Of a DNA stretch of 64,000 nt, positions 11,143 to 21,460 are shown one piece after another. The DNA is from Trametes villosa (Eukaryota > Basidiomycota > Agaricomycetes > Polyporales > Polyporaceae), in the NCBI GenBank assembly GCA_002964805.2, contig PUDQ02000014.1, forward strand, positions 558,001 through 622,000. Reading direction: 5' to 3'. Every line of letters starts with the position of its first letter. Positions within the stretch are counted from its first letter, which is position 1. The position numbers and the translations under genes were made by a program. The notes under the pieces were generated by a model that saw nothing but the letters and a program-made list of their open reading frames with translations, was not told the DNA's origin and made no database searches.

Positions 11143-13421
11143 TCAGAGCCCAACGAGCTTGAGGAGCTTGTCGAAGTCGGGCGTCCCGAGGCCGGTAACC
11201 TGTTGCACGTCCACCAAACAGCATCAGTGACCTGCACGTCCCGCAAACGCTACAAGTCACTTACCGGGTCCCACCCAGGCACCGCATCGAACCCAGCGTC
11301 CTCCCCATTACACTCCAGCGCGTTGCTCCCACTGGTGATATCATTCAACCCCTGCACGCCCTTCGCATACAGCCACGGGTTCAAGAATCCCATCGGCGCT
11401 CTCCCCTGCTGCGCAAGCCGATCATTAATGAGCGCGACGACGCTCGCGAACACGGGGCTCGACGCGCTCGTCCCGAACAGGCTCGCCGTGCCGTTCTCCC
11501 ACACCTGGTACGCGTCCGCCTTGGCGGACACGTCGGGGAACGCGCGCCCCGAGGCGTTGAACCGGCCTGCGGAAGCGTTGGCGCGCGGGGAGGGAGAGGT
11601 GGCGAGGGTGGAGAGGTAGGCGGAGACGGCGGCGGTTTGGTAGGCGGGCGCGGGGAAGTAGTTGGAGAAGCCGCCCGAGGAGCCTGACCAGGCTTCTTCG
11701 GGTGCGGAGCCTTGCGTGCCGCCGACGGAGGTGACGCTGTGAACGTAGGCTGTCAGAGGGGAGTGACAAAAGGATGCGGATGTGGGGGAGCGTACTAGGG
11801 GCAGTTGGAGGGGAAAGTGGGGACGAAGGAGGTGCTGTTCCCTTGGCATCCTACGCCGCTGTCGCCGGCGGCGAAGAGTATGGAGACGCCGCGGGCTCCG
11901 AGTTGGGCGTAGGCATTGCAGAGCTTTCTGCAAAGGGAGGGCATCAGCCACGAGCCAGCAGGAGAGAACATTGAGACGCTTACTCGGTCAGCTCGAAGGA
12001 GAGGCTCTGTTCCGAGAAGCCGTAGCTTGTCGTGAGGACCTGCGGCGGGGCGTCCAGGGAAAGCAGGTGATTGACCTCGTCCAGGAATCCCTCGAGATCC
12101 CCGTCCTGGTTCTTGAAGCCAACCATGATGTAGTCCACGGGTACGTGTGTAGCCAACCCGACGGTGTACTGGATGTCAAGCTCCTTTTGGGTCCACGTGA
12201 GAAGACGTTTGCCGAGACTAGGCGTGGAACAAACTTACACCCTCGGACACGGATGGAACATCCTGGTCGTTGTTACCGCCGTCGAGAAGCGTGACCGTGA
12301 AGTTGCTCGACGGGTCCACATCTGGGCGGTATCGCTTCAGGAATTCCTGATCAAGCGCGGATGAATACCGGCTGGCAGATACAGAGGGACGATAATGGAA
12401 GTACCTCCAGGAAAGCGTAGTGGGCGTTGTTCCCGAAGCGACCAGTGACGCCCAGCTTGTTCGAAGTGACGTTGGCCGCGGTTGTCGGGATGTTGTACAG
12501 CTCCTGGAGGCATGCCGGCGTCGTGCCGTTGGAACACTTGTTGGGCGCCGCACCCCGAGAGACAATCGGTTCATGGAAGGAGCGTTTGCCAACGCTGAGA
12601 TTGGAAAGGGCCGGCGCAGGGAAGCTGAGAATTGCAATTAGTATGATGCGCTCAGGCGGCAGATGAGCAGCTTCTGAGGTGGAACAAGTTACGATGGCGT
12701 AGGATGGAAAGATACAATGGATGCCATCTTTGCTCCGTATGGCGTGGCACGGCAAGAAGCGCGTCTTTCCTCCATACACATTGCGCGAGCATGCTGCGTG
12801 ATGAATTGAAATAGACACTCACGCGGTAGTAGGGTGGATCAGATCAATATGCCCCTTCAGAGCGGCAGGTATAGAATAGGTGAGGGTACGAACGGCCTCG
12901 AGCCCAGAACTCCCGTGGGCGAAGAGGGAGTAGTTGGCAGCCAGCAGGGTGTTAGCCTTGTTAACATCCACCTTCACTTCCATCCAGTCGCCGGCGGGCG
13001 TCACGGTAGACGCGTTCAATCCGTGCTCTGCGAGCCAGGCATTGACCACGGAGACGCTGTCCGGGTTGGGAGCAGCGAGCTGGGCAGCCTACTCCGCTCT
13101 TAGCCTCCTCCTCCAAAACGCGTAGAGCAACTCCGTGCGCACCTCAGCCTTCGACAGATGTTGCCCGTATTTTGCGCTAGACGGGTCACTCACGCTGTAG
13201 AGCGCATCTACGACAGCCTCGGGTGTTTTCTGCGCAAGTGCGATTCTAAGCGTGAGCGGGGTGTGGGGAGCAGCGAGTGCTTTGAACGAGAATCCAGACG
13301 GAACGGTTTCACGAGAGTCGTGAACAAGGAGGTCGCGAGAGAGCTTGGAACTAGCGAGCGGAGTAGCGAGCGCGAGAGTTGTAAAGAACGAGAGTGCCAG
13401 GAGGCGTGTGTGGGCGACCAT
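11143..13421 (-). CDS. Secreted sedolisin / tripeptidyl-peptidase (S53) with pro-domain
   Basis: Acid-active serine-carboxyl peptidase of family S53. The start [13 protein letters not shown], an in-frame ATG 30 nt inside a longer frame, gives a clean signal peptide and lies 86 nt after a TATA box. The activation pro-domain follows (YGQHLSKAE joined by a 54-nt intron to [10 protein letters not shown], then [17 protein letters not shown]). A long intron of about 200 nt precedes the mature enzyme. Catalytic Glu and Asp sit in [14 protein letters not shown] (E-x3-D), the oxyanion Asp in [10 protein letters not shown], the nucleophile Ser in [13 protein letters not shown] and the calcium-site Asp in GLNDITSG. 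The chain ends with the family-typical [17 protein letters not shown]. The splice giving [13 protein letters not shown] needs the more distal acceptor. About 560 residues, full length, apparently functional. It complements the carboxypeptidases by trimming N-termini. Confidence 0.92.
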
Positions 13422-13506
13422 TGCGGATGGTCGAGTCCGGGGGTCGTACAAGAGGCAGAGGGGAGAAAGAAGGGCTGTGAAGGCCCGCGAGGCAGGGAGG
13501 AGGGGT

Positions 13507-13512
13507 TATATA
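13507..13512 (-). promoter_or_regulatory. TATA box of the sedolisin gene
   Basis: TATATA, read on the minus strand, about 86 nt upstream of the chosen ATG at 13421; the spacing favours this start over the ATG ten codons upstream. Confidence 0.55.
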
Positions 13513-15038
13513 CGGCCGGTGCATGTTGCAGAAGAGCCCCAAAGTTGGAAAACCCGGGGTGCTTGATCGACCACCACTCGATCGACCGAGCGCATCGAGA
13601 TCCATGACAGCTTCCCCGCAACGAGGGCCACAGCATCGGCGCTTCCTTTCCCAATTTGTCACCCCTCTTGCTCCGATGGACGCCTGTCCTCCGACTCTGC
13701 GGACTGGTCTGTGCTCCCGGTATGCCGTTTTTCAATATTTGACAGAGCGTACTTGTGGCTCACCGGCACCATTCAGTGTAGCTGAATAATGTCTAAGCGA
13801 AGCTGACTGGGTGCATATCAGCGTCCACCGACCTAGCATCAGTATACCCTTATTTCAACACGGATCCATGATACACCTCACCAAACCTCAACGAACTTCA
13901 TCTACAAGCCAGAGCGCGCCCAACATTGATATTCTCATCAAGGTGACCATTTCCAAAATGCATCCATCGTGCTGAACCTATTGTTAGCCACAAGGGCACG
14001 GCCTCTTAGGCAGTATGCTCTGCAACTCATACAGAGCGCCACAATGACTCACATAATAACCCAACAGTTGCACTTCGGATTGTCATGCCCTTGCGGCCAC
14101 GCGAACTTATGAAACTACCAGCCCTGAATATCGGTCGATATGCATGGGTCAGCTCAGGCGTAAGTTGTATGTTCGGCGCCAAGCTTCCTGAACTCCCCGA
14201 TGCCCTCAAGTCCTACCCGAACCTAGCCGTTGTGTTCTGCAACGCAAATGAAAAACTGGAATCCCCCATGCAAGTGGGCGGTAAGTTGGAAGCTTCTAGT
14301 GAGTCTGACTCAGAGCTGCAGTGGCCTATCACCCTGCCAGCGGCGCCTTTCGGAAACCGCATGGCAGAGCGCGAGCATCTGCCGGAGCGCCTTGAAGATT
14401 CCGAATTTGGCGCCTGTTGGTGGTCCAAACCTGACCTCGACGCGGAATGAAGCCTGCAGCCACAGCTAATCGGGAGCTACGTTGGGGCCTACGCTAGAAA
14501 GATGATTATAGAACGACCGATCCGCAGTAGTGTAAAGTGCAGGTGGAGCAGCGGTTGCAGGTCAAACACAGCTGAGTTGATGGCGCGCGGAGAAGGTCGA
14601 GGAACTCGAAGCCGGGCGCGGACAGTCGGGATTCGGGATCCGGAATGCGACGCAACGTTGGGTGAGCGGGCTCGGAACGGTCTACGTCGGCCAGAACACG
14701 GATGGCGGGCGCTCCCGCCGGCATCGTCGAAGGCATTTGAGGGAGGTCGGGGAGCGCGACCAGTCCCCTCCGCGACACGCCCTCCCCTCCTCTCGTGCTC
14801 GCCGTCTTCAATTTGCTCCGCGCGCCACCCCTCCCTCTTACCGCGCCCTCTCGATCACGACCTTTCACGCCTGCAGCTGCCTTTACGTCCGTGTATAGCA
14901 GTCCCCCACCACAAGGACGCGTCCACACCAGCTGCCCATCTCATCCGCCCGCCTCTACCACGCGTACCCGCCTCCCCCCTTTCGAGGCTCGTCTAACGTA
15001 CGCACCGCAAGCCCACGACACTCTACATTCAAGAGGCA
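13513..15038. other. Intergenic, no firm gene
   Basis: About 1.5 kb upstream of the first SPT small-subunit-like gene. A plus-strand frame at 14085-14450 is open but shows no motif, signal peptide or splice pattern. From about 14780 the sequence is pyrimidine-rich, as expected for a fungal promoter/leader. Confidence 0.4.
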
Positions 15039-15557
15039 ATGGCACGAAACTCTCTCGAGGACTGGAAGCGCGTCCCTACAACCGCGGACGCGCTGTTCGC
15101 GATCGACCTGCCATACCGCCCACCGAAGAGCGCGCTCGGAGCATTCGTCTGGCGTCAGCGATTCTGGCTCGAGACGACATTTGGGCTCTCGCTGCTCGAG
15201 CCCTGGGAGAAAATCCTCGTCTGTGAGTACCAGTGTTCGCCTCGCCGAGATCTGTGGCTGCCTTCTCGCCCGTGGCGGTGCGCGTCCATACACCCGAGAT
15301 TGCATCTCGCGCCGCCTCCGAATAAACCGAGATGTGTTTGGCTAACTGAACTTCTCTCTCCAGTGACAATCTTCTACCTGCTCGTCACGCTCGTCCTCAC
15401 GGGAGTGTACAAGTTAATGCCGCAAGAGCTCCCGCAGCTGCACCGCCGCCTCGCCTATTACTTCTTCGGCAACGAAACGAAGGCGGTTGCTGGTCTCTCT
15501 GTACGACACCTCGTCGTCGACTGGGCGCGGCATAACGCGACTGTATGGCATCGCTGA
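15039..15557 (+). CDS. Serine palmitoyltransferase small-subunit-like membrane protein, copy 1
   Basis: Two exons (15039-15222 and 15364-15557) encode 125 residues. The core reads TTFGLSLLEPWEK then, across the intron, a strongly hydrophobic helix and KLMPQELPQL. This matches the small regulatory subunits of serine palmitoyltransferase (metazoan ssSPT; yeast Tsc3 is the functional counterpart), whose hallmark is a LEPWER motif, one transmembrane helix and a MPQ(H) motif. These subunits sit in the ER membrane and stimulate the first step of sphingolipid synthesis. The N-terminal 45 residues (DLPYRPPKSALGAFVWRQRFW) are shared with copy 2 at 17213 and extend beyond the animal protein. Here the motif is EPWEK and MPQE rather than EPWER and PQH, so this copy is the more divergent. 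The intron position and phase equal copy 2. Confidence 0.8.
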   Translation: MARNSLEDWKRVPTTADALFAIDLPYRPPKSALGAFVWRQRFWLETTFGLSLLEPWEKILVCEYQCSPRRDLWLPSRPWRCASIHPRLHLAPPPNKPRCVWLTELLSPVTIFYLLVTLVLTGVYKLMPQELPQLHRRLAYYFFGNETKAVAGLSVRHLVVDWARHNATVWHR

Positions 15558-17212
15558 GCGCGCACGCGCATCTGGCCCCCTACGACACGCGGTAGGCGGT
15601 GCTGTAGGGAGCAAGGCGGCGAGTCTGTCTCTTAACAAGGAAACGACATAGAAATGAAGATATGCATTCGAATTTCTAGCTTTTGGGATCGCACGCACAT
15701 TGTGAGTGTCTTCTATAGGTCGCGGCCGTCTTCGGCGGACCAGGGCGTGCGTATGGGTAGAGCTGACCCACGTTACCGGCAGGTATTAACACTCTGATAG
15801 AGCAGTTGTTTATCGGGATTTACGCCATGCGTATGACGAGCGTGTCCGCGCTTCCTGCGAGCGTCCTAGAGGAGCAGGAGAGTCGGCTTTGTGAGAGCCA
15901 AGGTCGGGAGGCGGAAGGAGGAGAGGTTTAGCTCGTTGTGAGTAGACCAGAGCTTTCCTTGAAGACCCGTAGTGAGCGGGGGCGGCAAAGCAGGGCTCGA
16001 AGCCTAAGGTGAGTGCAAAGTGGGAGCTCTGCGCGAGGTGCGTACTGCGAAGGGTTTATATACTCGCGCCCGATCGTGCGCCAGATTCCTGGTCCTCCTG
16101 CGTTAGATTTGTGGTCGGAGCCTTCCTCCGAGCTGGGCCTCGGGCCGATTCCTCTTTGGAACGCTCTGCTGGGCTGAGATCTTCGCAATAGCTCTGGCGT
16201 GTCGAATATAGAGGAACTCCGTAAAGCGGAAAACACACAATATTGACGAAAGGTACAACCTGAGGCCTGAGCTATTGGCGTGTAAAAGCTCCGCCGTATA
16301 GCCGAGTCTGCGTGAATGCGCTGACACTGCTTGCGATGGTACGCACCTCCGTGTCCGACAACCGGAATTTCAGCGGTAGATCCAAACATCTGAAAGGACG
16401 CACTGCATGGCGCGCCAAGGATTGTCCAACGGCTGCGAGGTTCTATGAGCGTCATGTTGCTATTTCCAACGGCCGTCAAGGACGTCGCGCCCGTCTGCGG
16501 AAACCTGTGCGTGACTCTCCGAACGGCGGTATGAAACGCGTCGCTCGTACTGGGGCAGCGTCCAGAGCTTGATGTCGCCAGTGTGCGCATTGTTTGACGC
16601 GTACGCAGCGCATCTACGCAGCTCGTGCGTGTAACGGTTCCTGTCGCGATGGCGGTTGGGCCAGAAGGCACCTCCGTGGGCGGAGAGGTGTCTTGGATAA
16701 CACCAACCGGCTGCGTCTGAGCCTGAGAAATGGTGCACTTTATTTCATTGAGCGATGGTGGATTAGAACTGAATAGAAGCAAAGACTCTGAGCGACAGCT
16801 AGTTGAACGCAGTGGTGGTTTTGCGAAGAGCTGGTGAACGGAGGTGGTGATTAGATTAGTTTGGCGCCCGGCGGTATTGCGCAGCCGGCACGGAAACCGG
16901 AGATGCGCCGGTCCCGGAGCCTACGGCGGAGTGAACGGGCATTGTGTAAGCCCTTCTAATAGCCCACGCTAAGTAACGGGCCGTAAGCTAGCTTAGTTGC
17001 TTAGCCTTGCTCCGGTATGTGGTGTCACCTCGGATGACTTTATTTAATCAACAGGCTCGACAGCACCGGCCTGCTCTTCCTTGCACCCGTTCCCCCAACA
17101 ACCCCGCCTTTTCCTCCGTCTGTTCTCCTCGTACATCCCCTCTCCTCGTCTACGACCACCGGCTGCTCTGCTTGACGACCTCTAGACTAAACACTAGCTC
17201 ACACGAACGAAC
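15558..17212. other. Intergenic between the two SPT-subunit paralogues
   Basis: No gene supported. A 284-codon frame on the minus strand (16782-15928) has no motif, no paralogue and no promoter. Immediately before 17213 the sequence is pyrimidine-rich 5' leader. Confidence 0.4.
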
Positions 17213-17760
17213 ATGTCTCCCTCCACCATCTCCGACCCCGCGTACCACAAGGCCGCCATGTCCTACCAGGAGTGGAAGCGCGAAGCGACCATCCCTCAGA
17301 TCCTGTTCGGCCTCGACTGCCCATACGGCAAGCCCTCGTCGTCCATCGCACGCTTCTTCTGGCGGCGGCGCCTCTGGATTGAGGTCACCTTTGCGCTCTC
17401 CATGATGGAACCCTGGGAGCGGTTCATCGTCTGTGAGTATCGTGTTCAGCTCCGTTCTGACGCGCCCGTTCGCTCGGGAAGACCCATTTGCTGACCATAC
17501 GCGCCACTACAGTGTACACGATGTATGCCATCCTGCTTCTCCTCGCGACCGCCGGCGTTCTCTACCTCCCGCAACACCTCTCCTTCCTGCACGCGCGTGC
17601 CTCGTACTACCTGTTTGGCAGCGACGCCGCTGGTGCTACCGAGTCGCTCATCCGTCTCAAGAACGCGGCCAGCTGGGGCCTGAACGCGTCGCTGGAGAAC
17701 GTGAGCGCGTTGGGATCGAGTCTCCTCACTCGCGGGGCCGCGGCTGGTGCCGAGCTGTGA
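17213..17760 (+). CDS. Serine palmitoyltransferase small-subunit-like membrane protein, copy 2
   Basis: Exons 17213-17432 and 17513-17760 encode 155 residues. The centre reads FALSMMEPWERFIV, then a hydrophobic helix (TMYAILLLLATAGVLY) and LPQHLSFL. Order and spacing match ssSPT proteins almost exactly (MLEPWER, transmembrane helix, MPQH), so I infer an ER-membrane activator of serine palmitoyltransferase. The N-terminal part shares LDCPYGKPSSSIARFFWRRRLW-like sequence with copy 1, and the intron interrupts the same codon. The C-terminus is longer than in copy 1 and amphipathic (SASLENVSALGSSLL-like). Keeping the canonical residues, this is probably the main subunit, and copy 1 a specialised duplicate. 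An alternative ATG at codon 16 (MSYQEWKRE) aligns better with the start of copy 1. Confidence 0.84.
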
Positions 17761-18679
17761 GGCGGGATGCTCTACGATGTTTCGGGCGGATAGCGGGTTT
17801 GGGTTGGGGCTTCGGCTGCCATCTTTGCATATAGTGCGTTTCCTCCCCTTGTCTTTGCGCTTCTTGCTAACGCGAGCTGCAGATATATTCTCTTAAGTGA
17901 GCTTCTTAGACGTTACCGTATACCCCCTGTGTGTCGTGCCCGTGAGCACGGGGAGGCTGTTCATAAACTACCGATATGACACGGTCTTTTCATCCGCGAA
18001 GGATGAGCTCGAGGGCGCATGAGACGGCGGCAGCATGCGACCGGTTGCCTCCGCTGAACGCAGCAAGATGGATTGTCGTATTGTCGTCTGCACCGCGTCC
18101 TGTGCATCAGCCTACGCGCTTGGTTGTGCATTTGCGCTCGCGGCTACGGATGGCTGTTTAGTGGCACGCTGCGGTCTGATTGTGGGCGCGGTGGGCGACT
18201 AGCTTGGTGAGTTCGGGTTTCGTGGGACGTTTCAAAGTAGCCTGCCTCCGGACGGCTGTATCCTGGCGGTTAACAGTGACTCGTGGTCAATGTAGGCAAA
18301 CGCACAGGGTGTTTGTAGGGCGACTACTTGGTGTGAGGTCTTAAACTACGGTGAGCGTGCGCCAAGACCACGTCGATCTCAGTATCCCCGGTTTCTCCGT
18401 GCCCTCATGACATGCTTCTTGGCTCAGGTACACAGGCCTGCACAAGGAACTCCGCGACATCGCATCCACAGCGGCGCAGACGCGGGGCTATGAAGCAAGG
18501 TTATCCGCACGCAAGGGTCTAGACTTCATTGATCCCCTGTGCCCTCGTTTCCCATGACTGGGCCGTTCTTATACAGCCTGCGTATCAACTGATCGTGCAA
18601 GAGAACGCGCGGCACCCATCCCTGCGTACCTCTTCGTACCGCCCGCGACTACGGTCGAATATCGTACTGACGTCGAGGG
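17761..18679. other. Intergenic, nothing recognised
   Basis: 3' flank of the SPT-subunit gene and 5' flank of carboxypeptidase B; only short shadow frames. Confidence 0.4.
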
Positions 18680-20952
18680 ATGCAGCTACGTACTGTCCTT
18701 GCACAGGCTGTCGCCCTGGGCGCGTTCGCAACCTGTGTCAGGGCCCAACACGACTTCCAGAGTCCTCTGCAAGTTCTAGGAGATGGCGCTGTTGTCGGGA
18801 CGTTCAGCGCGTACGACGAGGGGCTGCTCACGCCCCTGGGCGACTTGTCGTTGCTCTCGTCGACCACGTTCACGCGTCTCGCCCATCCGGCGTTTCCCCG
18901 CCATAGCGTGCGCGTGAAGCAGTCGCACTTCTGCGATGAGCAAGTTCGGTGGGTTTTCACAGTCTCCTGCGCAACTGCTTGGGGAGTTGCAATCTGACGA
19001 AAGACGATCTATAACGCAGGGCCTATACTGGGTATATCGACGTCGAAGCGCGCCATCTCTTCTTCTACTTCTTCGAGAGCAGGCGCGATCCCGACAAGGA
19101 CGACGTCATGTATTGGACAAACGGTGGGCCCGGCGGGACCTCTTCCATCGGGTTGTTCGCTGAACTCGGTGAGTCCGACGATTTCGCTCGCAGGATAACC
19201 AAGGTGGCTCACATGAGGATTACGCTGCTAATAGGTCCCTGCCGGGCTACAGGCGCGAACAGCACGGAGCGGAACCCGTGGTCGTGGAACGAGTATGCGA
19301 ACATCTTCTTCATCGACCAGCCTGTTGATGTCGGGTTCTCGTATGCCGAGTATGGCGAGGCCGTCGTACGTGCGCTCTCCTGCACTGGGCTGGTGGAGGC
19401 TGATGTGCGCTACGCATCCACAGACATCGACGCAGGAGGCGGCGGAAGACATCGTGGCGTTCATGGCGGTGTTCTTTGAGCACTTCACGAAATTCAAGGG
19501 CCGGCCGCTGCATCTCGCGGGGGAGTCATATGGGGTAGGTTACTGGTGATGACGCGCTAAGAGCTTGCTGAGTCGCTTAACGTGGGCTGGGACAGGGACG
19601 GTTTATCCCTGTCTTCGCCTCTGCGATATACGACAAGAACAAGGAGCTCGCGGCGGCAGGCGTCACTCCGATCAACCTTACGTCCGTCATGCTCGGTGAG
19701 TGGTCAACTGCATGCTCGCATTTCCGGAATGTCGTGTTCATAATACACGCCGTGTAGGGAATGGTTGTACCGACTTCACGACGATGCTGTTGTCGTACTA
19801 CGATGCGCAATGCGCCGACCCTACGCTAGGGCCACCTATTAACGATATAGCGTATGTCGCCGTTGCTCACAGCGGGCGAAGGCGCGCGGTACTAACGATC
19901 TTTCTCATAGCTCTTGCGTACGCTTAAAGCAAATGGTATGCACAACTACAGCGCCTGAAGTCTAGGGATCGTCATCGGGTCGGCTTCTGACATCCGCAAC
20001 TCAAACGCGCGCTTATGAATATAGGTTCCGCGATGTGAGAAACGCCTAAAGGAATCGTGCCACGACATATTCGATGGCGTTGACTGCAGGGCGGCATTTG
20101 ACTTCTGTGTCGCCGCGACCGATGGCTACTTCAGGAGTGAGTGCCTAGCGTGTATGTGCTTAACCGCGTTACTAACCTTATTCACATATCAGACCCGGAA
20201 AAGAACACCTTCGATCGTACAAAACCCTGGTACGCGCGCCCCGTGTCCCCAACTCGTTGACACACCGCTGATGGTCCCGTTAGCACGGGCATGAACGACA
20301 TCGACGACTGCTACCCCATCATAGCGTGCGCTCCCCACTGGTTCCCCACCCGCATTACACACTGACGCTTACCTTCGACAGCGACATGGAGAAGTACTTG
20401 AGCAACAACGAGACGCAAGAGCTGCTGGGCGTCGACCCCGTGAAGCGCGGGCCCTTCCAGTACTCGTCGCAGGCCGTCTCCGAGGCGTTCATGGCAACGC
20501 ACGACTGGTATGCGTGGCCCGCGCAGTTCTACCTCGCGGCACTGCTTGAGCGTGGCGTGCGGGCGCTCGTGTTTGTTGGCGCGACGGATTATGTGTGTAA
20601 TTGGGTGCGTGTCTGGTGGGGTGGTTGTAAGGGTAGCATGCGTGCTGAGCGAATATGGTGTCCTGCAGATTGGGAACGAGCGGATGACGCTCGCGCTGGA
20701 GTGGACGCGGCAGGGCGAGTTCCGCGGCCAGCCACTCGTGCCGTGGCATGTCGACGGAGACATCGCGGGTATGACCAGGAGTGGGGGAGGGTTGACCTTC
20801 GCGACCATAGCAGGCGCGGGCCACATGGTGAGTACGGAGCAGTCAGCATCGTATGTTCTGCGTTTTAACCAGTACGTATTCAGGCACCGTATGACCGCCC
20901 AGTAGAGTCGTTGGAGTTGGTGAGGAGGTGGTTCGATGGCATCCCGTTCTGA
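18680..20952 (+). CDS. Secreted serine carboxypeptidase (S10), copy B
   Basis: Paralogue of copies A and C. The start MQLRTVLAQAVALGAF is a signal peptide. The shared segments are [64 protein letters not shown], the nucleophile elbow [23 protein letters not shown], the catalytic Asp in FVGATDYVCNW and the catalytic His in AGAGHMAPYDRP, ending RRWFDGIPF. About a dozen short introns with the same placement as the other copies; about 520 residues. It differs from A and C by GGPGGTSS instead of GGPGSSS, by an Asp in QPVDVGF where a Gly is usual, and by a Cys in CNW as in classical family members. It is the most divergent of the three but has no stop or frame break, so different specificity is likelier than decay. 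Head-to-tail with copy C, 0.5 kb away. Confidence 0.9.
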
Positions 20953-21414
20953 AGGCCGCCGCTATATAGTCGTGACTGTAATGGAGGAGGCGACGCATAC
21001 CTAGAGCGAAATGATGTTATACATCCGACCCACCCTTTAGCTTCACTTAAGTACTATGCGACGCAATTCCCCCAAGCCCGCGGTTTGGTAGAATCCTTTA
21101 CTGGTGGCAAGACCCTCAGCACCCCGTCTCGTCTCTCTGAGATCTGAGGTCTAGACCCTGCTAGCGCCCAACCCGGTAAATCCCGAGCTCCTCAGCCGTC
21201 TCAGTCGAGCTTCGCTATCTTAAACCACAACTACTACTACACCTGTCGGTACGCACTGTCAAACATACGGTTAGAGGGAAGCAGCCGGTCCAGTAAGCCC
21301 CAACCGTATCACTACCTATCTGAATGTATAACTCATGTCTGAGACAGGGTCCTGGCCATATGGTGAAGCGCAGTCACGCAGCACCTGCTGTCAGATCTAC
21401 TAGCCTCGGTGGAT
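20953..21414. other. Spacer between carboxypeptidases B and C
   Basis: About 0.5 kb without open reading frame; presumably the terminator of B and the promoter of C. Confidence 0.45.
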
Positions 21415-21423
21415 CATAAAAGG
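21415..21423 (+). promoter_or_regulatory. TATA-like element of carboxypeptidase C
   Basis: CATAAAAGG about 45 nt before the ATG at 21461; transcription would start close to the start codon. Confidence 0.45.
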
Positions 21424-21460
21424 CGGAGATCAGCGTTCAGCAATTGACTGCCCACCGACC

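Noticed and set aside
15928..16782. 284-codon minus-strand frame
   Set aside because: No motif, paralogue, promoter or codon pattern like the neighbouring genes; probably chance.
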